Of a stretch of DNA of 64,000 bases, positions 13,745 through 24,967 are shown in pieces. Every line of letters begins with the position of its first letter. Position 1 is the stretch's first letter. Below the pieces are notes generated by a model. It saw only the letters and a program-made list of their open reading frames with translations, was not told the DNA's origin and searched no databases. Source of the DNA: Sanderia malayensis (Eukaryota; Cnidaria; Scyphozoa; Semaeostomeae; Pelagiidae); contig RQOL01000718.1 in the NCBI GenBank assembly GCA_013076295.1, positions 3,844,001-3,908,000 of the forward strand, given 5' to 3'. Made by a program: the position numbers and the translations under genes.

Positions 13745-14945
13745 CGGCAACAAATTGGTAGACGAAAAATTCAACCGTTCAGGATGTGATCATAAATTAT
13801 TCATAAGACAAAAATCCCGAGCGAATCCCGACGTTCACAATTCTCGTTTTCGGTAGCTTCCGCAACCTTGTTGAACCGAAGTCGAACCCAACAAAAGTAT
13901 ACAAATAGCAACAACATCTGATGCACGTGTGCGTTCAAAGATCAATCACTGATGTCACGACACTCCATTAGCTCATTCATTTTCATGTTTTCTTCTTCGT
14001 TCAATACTTGTCACACCCTATATTCAATGAAAATATTTCCTTTCTCATATGACTAAACTGGTTTTCCACTTTTCTAACTCGTATTTTACGTATATTTCCA
14101 CTCTGTTATAGCCTGGAAGAACTACCTGCACTTTGAATGCACGTCTCAATCATTTACTTCTCACTCATCTTTTCTGTTATTCTCACCTTCTATTGATTGT
14201 TGGATTAAATTACGTAATTCTGATTTTGTATTACATTATAATTTGTATTTTGTATTATATAATTCAACTCATACAAATAATGAAAGTTGAGCATTTATTG
14301 CAAAACGGAACAAAAGGGTAATTACATAAAACAGAAATAAAATTTGAAAGCCAAGGACTTGCTTGTACGAGTCGAGTTATAGACGAACCCCCTCACTGAA
14401 AATTTTCGAAAAATCTTCAAAATACAGATAATTGCATTGGGGTGGATATAATTCAGTTTTGGCATTTTAATATTTACAACTCGAAGATTTTGGACAATCA
14501 ATTGTTGGTTATTGTGGAAACTGAATCTCATTTTGAATCTGAATGTGAATGTGGCTCCAGGGACATGAAAGTCCAGAAAAGAATGTTGATTTTCAGGCCT
14601 ACCTAATACAATTATTTGTTTGCGCTAGCTACACTTTATTTCCCTTTTTTAAAATAGATAACAATTGCATAACTCTTATCACTCAAAGTGGCTTGCTGAA
14701 GGTGTCATTGCTACTGAATGAACAAAAATAGCTTGCAACTAAAGCAGGACTCTAGTCCAAGATTGTCCTCGACCGCCATTAACAATTACAGATATACACA
14801 TTACAACGAGAACGAGAGAATAACGACAATTTTCAGCGAAAGCCTCGTTCATTCGTTCGGGATTTTCGTCTCATGAATAATTTATGATCACATCCTGAGC
14901 GGTTGAATTTTTCGTCTACCCAACAAATTATGTCAAGTAGAACAC
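13745..14945. mobile_element. Candidate element bounded by ~105-bp inverted repeats
   Basis: About 13745-13850 (with gtagacgaaaaattcaaccg and gatcataaattattcat) reappears in reverse complement at about 14825-14945 (with cggttgaatttttcgtctac and atgaataatttatgatcac), at roughly 90% identity by eye. The ~1.2-kb unit may be a DNA transposon relic or a fold-back element. Its interior has no long ORF and the exact ends are not defined. Confidence 0.5.
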
Positions 14946-15177
14946 GCATGATTGACAGTAATTCACATGATTGACATTAGTTACCAAACCCCAATTATAT
15001 TTTATCGTTCTGATCATATGTCGCTCACTTTTTATTATTACGTTCATTCTAACATTACGCTTTCGTATTCACGTTTCATTAGTATTCGATATATCAGTTT
15101 TGTATATATTTATCCGATGTGTTTGTCTTCGTTCCGTTCTCCACAACTTAAACCCAAACCGTTGCCGTATGATTAAG

Positions 15178-15337
15178 GCCCCGTTTACACGGTACCGGTC
15201 AAGTTTTTAGCCGTTCAAGTTTTTGTACGGATAGGTGTACCGGTCAAATTTTACAAACATGTACAAACGCGAGCCCTATCCGTACAAAAACTTGAACGGC
15301 TAAAAACTTGACCGGTACCGTGTAAACGGGGCCTTAG
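15178..15337. mobile_element. Short near-perfect palindromic MITE
   Basis: About 65 bases from ggccccgtttacacggtacc through agcttgaacggctaaa-type sequence are inverted almost perfectly on the other side, ending ggtaccgtgtaaacggggcc. Flanks read TTAA and TTAG, compatible with a TTA target site of a Harbinger-type element. No coding capacity. Confidence 0.75.
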
Positions 15338-15959
15338 ATTACCCAAGAGTGGGTTGTTAATGCATTTATTTCAATCTCTATTGCTTTCCTTGACTTACAT
15401 ATCGTAATTCGTTACACACAATGCACTGTGCAGTTCTCAGAATTTTGCACGTATGTTTTTCATAAGAAACCAGTTTTTCATAGAAATTGGTACACGTATG
15501 CTTTTCATAAGAAACCCAGTTCTAGAGAACCTAAAGTTTAAGAAGCTTTTAGAACTACAAGGAAATATTTAAGAACCATTAAAAATTTCGGAAACACGTT
15601 TTTCCTTTACGGATTTAACAAATGTCCACTACAGTAAGTATTTTCGAGGACCAAAGTGAAGACTAATTAAGTAATAATAATAATTCATCATGTTTAAAAT
15701 GGATAGTCTTTAATAACCGCTGTAACCAGTTCTTTACAAAAGGGCCCACTGACAACAAAAAGTTAAAAAGAACATAAAAAATTACAATGAAAAACCCTTA
15801 AATAAATGAATAAAGTTCTTTAATGCTTATTTGAAATGTTCAATTATAGATGTGTTTCTAAATTGGAAGATTGAAAACAAAATTTTATAAAAGAGGACGT
15901 GGCCCATTCTGACAAAGTAGCCATAGCAAACTAAAGATTTTGTAAGAATAAAAAAGCTA

Positions 15960-16240
15960 TTACTGTAAATCCTTGAATAAGCCCCCACCTCCGAATAAGC
16001 CCTCCCCTCCCCTCGAATAAGCCCTCATCCTGATAATCATTTGCGAGGATATCGAGCCCAAGTTTCCAGACATAGAAGTTGTTTAGTGAATGTATTGCAA
16101 ATAATAGCAAGTTTAAACCAATAACTTAATTGATTGGCTGCATCGTATAGCTTTTATTTTGCTTAATATTTAACAATAATCCAGCTAAAATTTCGCTTTT
16201 GCTAAAAAGCCCCCGAGGGCTTATTCGAGGATTTGAACAA
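15960..16240. repeat. CGAATAA/CCCC repeat family, copy
   Basis: Left end reads actgtaaatccttgaataag followed by four degenerate cgaataagccc units. The right end has the inverse form, gggcttattcgaggatttga. This gives the copy an overall inverted-repeat layout with a unique centre. Confidence 0.65.
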
Positions 16241-16334
16241 AACTTGAATGTTCAACATGAAAAAAAGGAAATAAAAATACGGATCTGGCTCCAGTGGACA
16301 GGTAAAAGTAAATAATAAATAATGGTGTCAAATG

Positions 16335-19300
16335 CTATGTTTGAGCCAATCCTTGTTCGATTCTGTGAATGAGTATCTGAATGCTTGCTGTAAATTCCTT
16401 TAAATATGCCAATGGGACAATCTCCTGTATGTACAGTGTTAGAAACGTTTTCTGTTGCCATGGTGGCATAAGAAGGCCACATCTCAATGTTGTCTCATTG
16501 AATTCGCTGTAAACCATTGGCTTGGAGGTCCAATTTTTTACGCACTGTGGGGTAAAAGAAAAAAGAAATGTTATGACTTCTTTGGTTCTGAAGGTGTTTA
16601 TCACAGACGGTAAACCCCTGAATTGGAATGAATAAGCCCCCACCCAGGGGGTTAATTCGGTGAATCTGAATACTGGCGAACTGGTTTGAGAGCAAAACGT
16701 CCGGTTACCAATAACGGTGCACTATTTTTATAAAAACACACTTGATGAGAACACTCGATTTCAAATGGAGAACAATAGAGAAAACAATAGTCCATTGTTC
16801 AGAACAATAGAAAAAATAAGAACAGCCTCGGCAAAAATTTACTGGTTCTTATAAAAAAAAGAGTGTAGATGCACACTGGATGTTTCCTTGTTTAATTATT
16901 TATACGTTTTTCATGAGAAAGGTTTTCAAAACAGTTTCTTGGCAACTTCTCAAATGTCAGCACTAAAAACGCCATAAAGCATTCTTAGCTAGAATTAAAA
17001 TGTTCTAAGTTATGGAACATTCGGAACATAACATTTTTAATATTTTGTGTATGTTGATAGATAACATGTATTATTGTCACAGCATTAAGTATTTTGCATT
17101 TCCACGGCAATTTCTCATTGAAACGTAAAGTATCTAAATTTCTCAACTTTCTTAGATTTGAAAAATCCAGTGATGCACATTTTTATTAGCTTTGATGAGC
17201 TGAGTACTGCTTTCTTATCAAGCAATTTTTGTAACTAGGCAATTGACACGGTTACTACTTACCCCACATAGGCCACACAATCCACGTAAAGGGGGATCAG
17301 AAGCATGGATTGATATAGATCCAGACACACCAACCCGGCCATCTATTTCAACACTCTTCAAATTGGCCAAAGGAATTGGTTTGTAAAATGTTGCATCTTT
17401 ACAAGACATTTCCATTGTATAACCCCCTGGCGGTTTTTTGGGGTCTTTGAATTCAGTCAACGAAGATGCTGCAGGAAAAAAACATTATTTAAACAAAAAA
17501 TATTGATTACTTAATTTGTGAGATGACAAAAACAATTTTTTTAAAAGGCTCAATAGACCATTAACGGTACATGACGAGTCTCTTGTAGAATTAAGAGGTA
17601 GCCTCGTATCGACAGGTAGCCTCGCTTCCGCGAAGGGTTAGTTCAGTAAGTGATGTGACGGTACAACCTCGTGCAACACTTGAATCAAATCTAATTCTAT
17701 CATAAAAACATAACATAGCAATATAACAAAAACATAATGAATAATTTTGTTCACTTCTTGATTGTTCTAATTATTATGAACACATTTCTAATATATATTC
17801 AAAGCAGATAAAATTAACTTTATATCAGGATACAGTCGACTCTCGCCATCTCAAACTCGCAGGGAAAATGAAAATTTGTTCCACATTGTTCGAGATATCC
17901 AGAGTAAATTCACCCAACTGGAGAACGAGGGGAAATGGGAATCTGTTCGAGATAGCGAGTTGCTCCAGATAGGGAGATTCGACCATTGAATAGTTTGGTG
18001 GGTCGGAGGTTCAATATGTCAATATTCTTCTGCATTTTATTAGCATGCTTCATGTACTCACTTTGAAAATACTGCGAAGAGAGAAGCAACAATCTTTTAT
18101 CGGTGAGCAAGGCTCTCCCTCCCACTTTTGTATCCAATACTTCTCCACTCTCGTCAGTTATTGTCATTGATTTGTACTGGAGATGAGGCTCACCACTGAC
18201 AATGACCTCATTTTCAAGTGTCAGTCCACTTAAAAAATCATTATAGTCCATATTACTCTAAAACGAAAGCAAATGAACGCACCTTGAATGAATTAACATA
18301 ACATAACACATGAACTTTATAATAATTTGGGTCAAACTATGACAATCTTTCGGGGTGGAACTCAAGCTTACAGCCCTGTGGCTTATGAGTTCTAGAGATA
18401 AAACTAAAAATCAAAACCATAGATCCAAACCAATATAATATTCAAGAGTTAATTGTCAAGAAGGCCTGCTTGAGCGACCAGACAAGTGTATTTTCAGTTT
18501 ATGAAGCTTTTGTTTGTGTGCTTATTGCTCATGTTGAAATTTTTCATCCAGGAAGGTTGAGAATTGTCTTGAAATGCGGGGGCAATTTTTTATTTATTTC
18601 AAAATTTGGATCTAAGAGGATTAAAGTTACATGCACAGGAGTATACACAACAAGCCGATGTTCAATGTTGAGACTGGCTTAGTATATGTCATGGAAAGTA
18701 CATGAATGAAAAATGATACTCCAGCACGGCATCCAGTAATTTGCTCCTACGCAGGCTTGCTACCTAACTGATATATCATGGATGTCTTGACAATAACTTA
18801 CAATAAAACTAACCTTTAAACTGACAAATCTGTCTTCCACTTTGGCAAGCAGTTCATTGCCTGCAGCTTCAACATTAGCCATAAGTTTTTCGCCTGACAT
18901 GTGTTTTCCACTGAGACCTTGGTATAGCAATTGTGATGGTGGATCCAATGCCGAAACATTGAAACCCCTTGGTTGGTTTGTCACAACTAAAAAATAAGAA
19001 TTAAACAGGAATAGAGAAAATTTCTACATGGCTGTGGCGGTAGGGAGATTGTGGTTATTGTCATTGGATGCTGATTATCTCCTGCCCAGAAATAATTCTG
19101 GATAAGGCATCTGTGTATTCAATTCAAATATTTTTTGAATTGAATACACAGAACCCTATTCTATTTAAAATTACCCTGTTTGTTTTGTCTTGGTTTGTAT
19201 GGGTGCATAAAATGCACGGAAATGAACATAGCATTAGTAGAATGAATAGATGTTACAAATTTTAAAACGAATTTCTATCCTCTCAAATTTGAAAACTTGC

Positions 19301-19738
19301 AATTTGCACGTGACAAATTATTCTTGATTTCAATTTGAAAAAGAAGGGGTTATATTTTAAATTTCATAAGCACTCTTATATGAAATAATTAGGAAATAAT
19401 TTCTTCTGGTACACATTGGACTGAATGCGTTTTCTTAACCATAGTCAAAACTCGTTGAAATATTCCTTACTGTGCAATTGACAAATTATTAGGAGAGAGG
19501 AAGTGTTTCACGTATTATCGAAAAGTTTCATTGGTTTTGCGAAACCATCCATCAAGATTAAAATCATGCTGCAACGAATTCTTAAAAAACTGAATGATTT
19601 ATAAAACTAACCTGCCGCTGGCTGTATGCCTGGTTCATCGCTTACCACAAATTCTGCGATAGTTAAATTGGTGTCTTGCTGTTTACTTGAACCTTCTTGG
19701 ATTGCTGTTGCTTCCTCGTGCTTTGTTGACAACTCCAT
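16335..19738 (-). CDS. Unknown five-exon gene, paralogue 2
   Basis: Tandem paralogue of the gene at 9724-13139, same strand. Exons 19612-19738, 18814-18986, 18062-18257, 17263-17468 and 16335-16544 code for 303 residues. Exons 2 to 5 have exactly the same lengths as in paralogue 1 (173, 196, 206, 210 bases), and only exon 1 differs (127 against 112). Protein identity is very high in exons 2 and 3 (for example FNVSALDPPSQLLYQGLSGK and LENEVIVSGEPHLQYKSM are unchanged) and lower in exons 1 and 5. Both copies keep intact frames and splice sites, so neither looks like a pseudogene. Introns differ and contain different repeats, so the duplication is not brand new. Function is unknown; a GRAM/PH-like core is a weak inference. 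Confidence 0.75.
17832..17986. mobile_element. pogo/Tigger-like palindromic MITE, copy 1
   Basis: Left end cagtcgactctcgccatctc after a TA. The body has mirrored tcgagata/tatctcga words and caactggagaacgagggg. It is homologous in reverse orientation to 21875-22046 and 29369-29542. It lies in intron 3 of paralogue 2. The right end is degraded. Confidence 0.7.
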
Positions 19739-20896
19739 GTTCAAGATTTTGGAGTGAATTTAAACAACTCCTCCACGGTCACGATGAATGAGAAATAATC
19801 GGTAAGAACCCCACCACGGCCTTTCTTTTTGGTAAACAAATGTGAACAAAGAAATAAATTTTCCCCACTACAAAATAATGTTTATCAAGAAAGACAGTTT
19901 GCTGTTTTGTTTGTCGATTGGAAAACAACAATGTCTGACGTGCGCCTGCGCATTAACAAGTCGTATGAATAGTGACTAATTGCAGTGCAATTCTAAGAAT
20001 TTTACCACAGCTTCAAAACAAAACAATAACCAAACAAATGCGGATGATAAAATGTGGGTATTTTTAAGTTTCAAGATTAAGCAAAGACGGAATTAACAAA
20101 TCAACCGTGGTTTGGTTGTTGGAAAGCTTCCTTCTTTTGATGTTTTAGTTTTTGTGTTTTGACGAATTTACCCGAAATTAATTTTTGTTGACAACAGATG
20201 CTGTGATTCGAATTTTCACAAATGCCTTGTCAACTATTTCTAAAGGCTATCTGGAAAACACGGAGTGTCAAATGATGGAATGGAATGGAAGGGAATGATG
20301 GAATAGTATGGAATGAAATATGGAAAACATGGAATGATTTTCAAATTTGTAATGAGAAAATATATGATATATTGTAGCAAATTATACATGTTTGTGTGAT
20401 TCTATATCTTGTAACCCCTATTTTAGCACGAGTTTTGATCTATTACGTATAAATTACAAATACGTATAAATTACGCTACTCGCGTTTACATTGCAAAATC
20501 TCTGTTGTTTTTAAACCAGCATTGAACACAGGGACTCGAGGCATCACATCTTTTTTGAAAAATCAGGAATGGAAATGATAATTTTCGAATCAACAAATAT
20601 CCATCGAACGAATATTCTATTCGATATTAACAGAATAGTATCAATCAAAGAAGCGAACTGTGATTTTCTGAGAAGCATAGTTGTAAAAATATCAATATCC
20701 AACCAACAGGAAAAGAGAATTATTTTTGTTTGCCATAAGAGTGAAACAATTGTCGTAATAATTATCGCAAAGATAATCGGACTTGGAGTCGCTTTAAAAA
20801 TTGGAATAGAAATTTCATTAGGAATTTCATCAATAACTGCATGCTAAACAGTGGAGAAGAAATGTTATAAGTTTAGTTCAGACTGTCATCATATCT
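19739..20896. other. Intergenic region with GGAAT repeats
   Basis: Holds the 5' flank of paralogue 2 and a GGAAT-rich simple repeat at about 20273-20335. A 92-codon ORF (20569-20847) has an Ile-rich, low-complexity translation and no recognisable domain. I do not call it a gene. Confidence 0.4.
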
Positions 20897-21697
20897 ATGC
20901 GGCTCGAAAATTTCGTTGATATTATGGGAATAAATGTTGTGCGAGTGATAGAGAGGATACAATGCCGTGGATACAATAATAATCAACACGTGAACCCAGA
21001 CGATTACCTGAACGAGAACTGGTATGCTGACAGAAACAAGAATGGTAATGAAGCAGATGCCACTGGAAATGATGCAAATGCCATTGTAAATGATGCAGAT
21101 GCCAATGTTAATGATGCAAATGCCAATGTTAATGATGCAAATGCCAATGTTAATGATGCAGATGCTAATGCTAGTGATATAGATGCCAATAGTACGAATG
21201 CCGATTCTAATGGTAAAAGTGCTGAAGCCAATTGCATGAATGTTGATACCAATTATACCGGGGTTATTAGTGCAAGTGACAGTCACAGCCTGCAGCATGG
21301 TAGCTTTGGTAGTAATCGACAAATCAATGCAGTAGGAAAGGCGACTAATGCTAACGTGGCACAACCTGGTAGTAGTGGAGCTGTATCGAAGAATCTCCAT
21401 TCAAATCAAAGCATGTCACAATTGCAATCATCATTATCATCATCTCAATTTGCATCGTCAGTTTGGCATAGGCCTGTTGATCATTTGCGTTTAATGGCGA
21501 CTGATGACTTTCTCAAACAAAGAATACTGGATTACGAAGACGCCAAACGTGTTATCAGGCGAGATAGCAGGAGAAATAAAACAAGAATTGAAAGAGAATG
21601 TTTATATGAGAACTCAAACAGTGTCGAAGATCTTATCTCAGAGGTTTTACCTATCCATGTTACGTTTTATAACGAATTTTACCGCCGTAATGCTTAA
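20897..21697 (+). CDS. Asn/Asp/Ala-repeat protein, hypothetical
   Basis: A 266-codon uninterrupted ORF with an ATG at 20897 and TAA at 21697. Residues about 35-100 are a degenerate 7-residue repeat of the type NDANANV, encoded by a 21-base tandem repeat at about 21050-21200. Residues 100-190 are Ser/Asn/Gln-rich. The last 75 residues change character: charged, non-repetitive and helix-forming (FLKQRILDYEDAKRVIRRDS), which is what makes a real protein plausible. No signal peptide or TM segment. The reverse strand also stays open across the repeat because the unit length is a multiple of three, so ORF length alone is weak evidence. No splice partner was identified. It could be a terminal exon of a larger gene, or a chance ORF across a minisatellite. 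Confidence 0.4.
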   Translation: MRLENFVDIMGINVVRVIERIQCRGYNNNQHVNPDDYLNENWYADRNKNGNEADATGNDANAIVNDADANVNDANANVNDANANVNDADANASDIDANSTNADSNGKSAEANCMNVDTNYTGVISASDSHSLQHGSFGSNRQINAVGKATNANVAQPGSSGAVSKNLHSNQSMSQLQSSLSSSQFASSVWHRPVDHLRLMATDDFLKQRILDYEDAKRVIRRDSRRNKTRIERECLYENSNSVEDLISEVLPIHVTFYNEFYRRNA

Positions 21698-21874
21698 TTG
21701 CTTTATCAACAGAACTACGATTTCATTTTCAACTTGTGAAATTAATACATTGGACAAAGATATCTCGGATTTTTATGTAACCTACAACGAGTATAAAAAT
21801 GTAATATCAAATAAAATGTTCATAATTTTTCTAATCATACCTTGTATCAAGTCATCAATACAACCATACCAATA

Positions 21875-22046
21875 CAGTCGAATCTCGCTATCTCGAACAC
21901 TGTTATCTCGAACAACTCGCTATCTCGAACAGATTCCCATTTCCCCTCGTTCTCTGCTTGGAGAATTTAGTTCGGATATCTCGAACTATCGCTATGTCGA
22001 ACAAATGTTCATTCCCCTGCGAGTTCGAGATAGCGAGAGTCGACTG
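21875..22046. mobile_element. pogo/Tigger-like palindromic MITE, copy 2
   Basis: 172 bases, from cagtcgaatctcgctatctc to gagatagcgagagtcgactg, flanked by TA on both sides (21873-21874, 22047-22048). The CAGT...ACTG ends and TA duplication fit the pogo/Tigger branch of Tc1/mariner. The palindrome could fold into one long hairpin. This is the best preserved of three copies. Confidence 0.85.
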
Positions 22047-22289
22047 TATGATGCTACTTTCAAACCAGGGCAATGTACATTGTAGTCATAATATAACGAT
22101 CCGTGAAGATACCGAAAGCGCTAAAAACAGTTTTATGGTTATGCTTGGAGATTCGCTAGACCATAATTGTATTGTTGAAGCTGTTGAAGGACCAAATGCA
22201 TGTTATCCTCTCTTACCTGGGCAACTTTTGTTCATATCGAGGTTCCACTGTATTGTTGCTTTCACTTGTAATGCACTGTTTCGTAAAAC

Positions 22290-24967
22290 CTATGTTTCAA
22301 TGCGTATGTCAGAGGGCCTACCGGCTTTGATTAGCTCTCTTTCACCCTGTATGCTTGCTTTTGCTACTTCTGTGCGAGTGTGCCAAACGAAGACCTTTAA
22401 TGAAAGCAAAACAGAACGGCTACTAATGTTCAGTAGAGAAGAGGGTGGAATAAAATTTAATACCGACATGGAAAGATTTTAGGACCACCAAGTGTTTCAT
22501 GTTTTAATGCTCCAAAGAACTTTCAAAGGCAAATCTTTCTGGGATTATAAAAGGGTGGGTATCTTTCTGAAGATTTTGCTTGGATTCACTAAATGAAATG
22601 TTATTTCTTCATTTATTGAACTAACATTTGATGAATTGCCCAAGAAAAACGTGACAATAGCAATAGAATGCGCGGGAAACTAGAACAACAGGGAAACAAT
22701 GCAAAACGTTTCTTCATTTCATAATGAACTCACCTTTGTGCAATTGTCTGCTAATGGTTCAAGCTGTTCTTTCGTTGTTAATTGCTCAAGGAATGATGGT
22801 TCGAGGAAACCCTTTTGCACGCTGGAATTGAACTGTGCGTGTGGCTTGTCTTTGAGAAGCACGTTCAGATTGATGCTAAATGCAGCCATATCAAGAGGGA
22901 AGCTTCTTGTCGGAGCCCAGTTTGTGTGAAAGCTCACAACTTTGCCGTTCTTCACGATCGGCCCGGCCCACCGGGCGCCTCCTGTGAGACCGACCGGCCA
23001 TACGGAAACACCTTTCGTCCACCGCATCTGCGAAGGAGCATTAAGGAGCTTTGGTTATTAAATCTACCAGAATGGGGTTGAGTATAATATAATAGTAAAA
23101 ATAAAATAATAATAATATAGCTTTTAAAGATATCAATGCCTATATTATGCGTAATCTGTTTGATGTTATTATATACAGTCAAATCTGCATAGTTCGAACT
23201 CGTGTAATTCGAACTCTATCTAATTCGCACGAAATTCTCTGTCCCTTCAAGGATCACTTATGAACCAATTATTGTATAGTAAATAAACCTGTATAATTCG
23301 AATGCTTTGTGATTCGGACATTTTCATACTTCCCCAGGGTGTTTGAATTAGACAAAGTTGACTGCATGTCTGATTCAGATCAGACCGACCTTCCCGATTC
23401 ATATGCAAGTTACGACAAGTGTGAACCAGGCATAATTTCACTCAACGGGTACAAACTATTTAGCTCAATACAAACAATTATAATCATACCTCATCGAAAA
23501 TGTTTACATGATACGTGTTATCATCATCCATGAAGTACACAACGCCTGGAGTTCTGACAGGATCAATATTTTCCCGGATCCACGTGAGAGCGAGGTTTCT
23601 CTGCCCCACGCCCCTATGGTGTTTTCGCCTATGCTCGTATTTCTTCCTTTGCATTTCTACCGGCGTCCTAAAGTTCAAGTGCGTGAAACTTAGGCCGGTC
23701 GCGTGAAGAAACCGACTGATTAGATCCGTCCGGTACGTAGAGTCCTCGACAATTATCCAATGCAAATTTGTAACATGCATCAAAGTCTGAGACAGTCGCA
23801 CCAAGTCGGCTTTCTGCGTGAATCGTGCGTATGTTGGTGTTATTCCGAAAATCCAAGGAATTTTCGAATCTAGTTTCGGCAAATTTCCACCCTCTTTGCC
23901 TTTTAGTTTTGCGGCGAGTCTTCTTGCAAGATGTTTCAAGTGCTTTTCTCTCCGTTTTGAAGAACTTACATCCTTTTTTAATTGTTCGACTGTCTTGAGA
24001 AGCTTCTGAACCTGTAGGTGATCTTGCTGATTTTTGAGCATGTGATTGTTCATCTCCGGCTGCTGCACTGACTTCGTCACATCACTATCATCATTCTCTA
24101 TGTAAAGCACGAAAGAACAACATTGACGTTCAGATTAACAAAGACTCGAGGATCCGAACTGCGAGCCTTAGCACGCATGCTCTGGAGCCTTGATTTGATG
24201 CTGTTTTATGTGTAAACCAACCCAAACAAAACTACTTAAGCCAGAGATAGCTGGAGCTCAAATTGGCTAAATCCATATTAATGTCTGCTACATAAGCTAC
24301 ATAGTCCTACCCTTTATCTCAAATGCTTAGTACAATGTTGATTTTTCCATGCAATACACGCTTTTTTTTATAAGGAACCGTTTATAAGGAACCTACATGT
24401 AGAAGGTCAAAAAACTTAAGGAACTTTTACTACTAAAGGCCAAATCACTAAGGAACTTTTTAATTTTGAATATATTTATATTTCCGCACAATTTACAATT
24501 AGGAAGCCGGTTCCATTGATTTTCAGTACTTTTACATTACATGAAGTTTCTTCATGTTGTTACCTGTTATCTTTTCACAAGTGTATAGCAAAACGTTGAA
24601 TTTGAATGCTTTTCTTGCGTCTGTACTAATTATGTCCACTAAATGCGAACTTAAAATTAAGGAACTATTAAGGAACTTTTAGAACTACAAAGTGGTCAAA
24701 AGAGGTCTCAAAATAAGGAACTTAAAGAACTAGGCCCGAGCTAGGTTCCTTATAAAAAAAAGCGTGTACATTGATGAATACGTAAACATTGCTTTATAGC
24801 ATATGATATATACCTGTTTTCCTGGTAGTCTTGGCTATCTGTTGTTTTTTTTGGGCTGCAATGCTTTCGAAATCGCCACCATTTTGCTTCTGTGTAAGTA
24901 TTAAATGAAGTAAAAACAGGGCCAAAGCTGAGAACCATAATATGCATGTTAGAATGTTGCGTCTCAT
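22290..24967 (-). CDS. B3GAT3: Galactosylgalactosylxylosyl-protein 3-beta-glucuronosyltransferase (GT43)
   Basis: GT43 glucuronyltransferase. B3GAT3 transfers GlcA from UDP-GlcA to Gal-Gal-Xyl-protein, completing the glycosaminoglycan linker in the Golgi. Four exons join in phase: 24814-24967, 23490-24097, 22734-23027 and 22290-22394, giving 386 residues. The N-terminus is a short cytosolic RR, a TM anchor at about residues 5-23, and a coiled stem; this is a type II Golgi protein. The catalytic core has TPTYARFTQKADLVRLSQTL, LHWIIVEDS, GVxQRNLAL and the metal-binding DDD at residues 242-244 (YFMDDDNTYH). MRWTKGVSVWPVGL and FLEPSFLEQL follow, the latter probably carrying the catalytic Glu. The last exon holds the conserved WHTRTE. 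MRWT and KPHAQFNS favour B3GAT3 over B3GAT1/2. Introns carry a pogo-like MITE and a 410-bp MITE. Confidence 0.95.
23176..23364. mobile_element. Second pogo-like MITE family, copy 1
   Basis: Left end cagtcaaatctgcatagttc after a TA. The right end is ...agacaaagttgactg. The body has repeated taattcgaac words. It is related in design, but not in detailed sequence, to the element at 21875. It lies in the intron before the third B3GAT3 exon. A diverged copy is at about 31648-31828. Confidence 0.7.
24357..24766. mobile_element. 410-bp TA-flanked MITE, copy B
   Basis: Same length and nearly the same sequence as 5630-6039 but inverted. Ends are CACGC...GCGTG with flanking TA (24355-24356, 24767-24768). 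It lies in the first intron of B3GAT3. No coding capacity. The close match suggests fairly recent mobility of the family. Confidence 0.85.

Larger units (their letters stand above)
13140..16334. other. Intergenic region between tandem paralogues, transposon debris
   Basis: No gene was recognised in these 3.2 kb. They include the promoter of paralogue 1 and a pair of long inverted repeats (13745-13850 and 14825-14945). They also include a compact palindrome (15178-15337), diverged relatives of the 410-bp MITE (about 15445-15620), and a CGAATAA-type repeat at 15960-16240. Confidence 0.5.

Noticed and set aside
20873..21400. Reverse ORF of 175 codons with an IGICIIN repeat
   Set aside because: Antisense of the NDANANV repeat; open only because the unit is 21 bases long.
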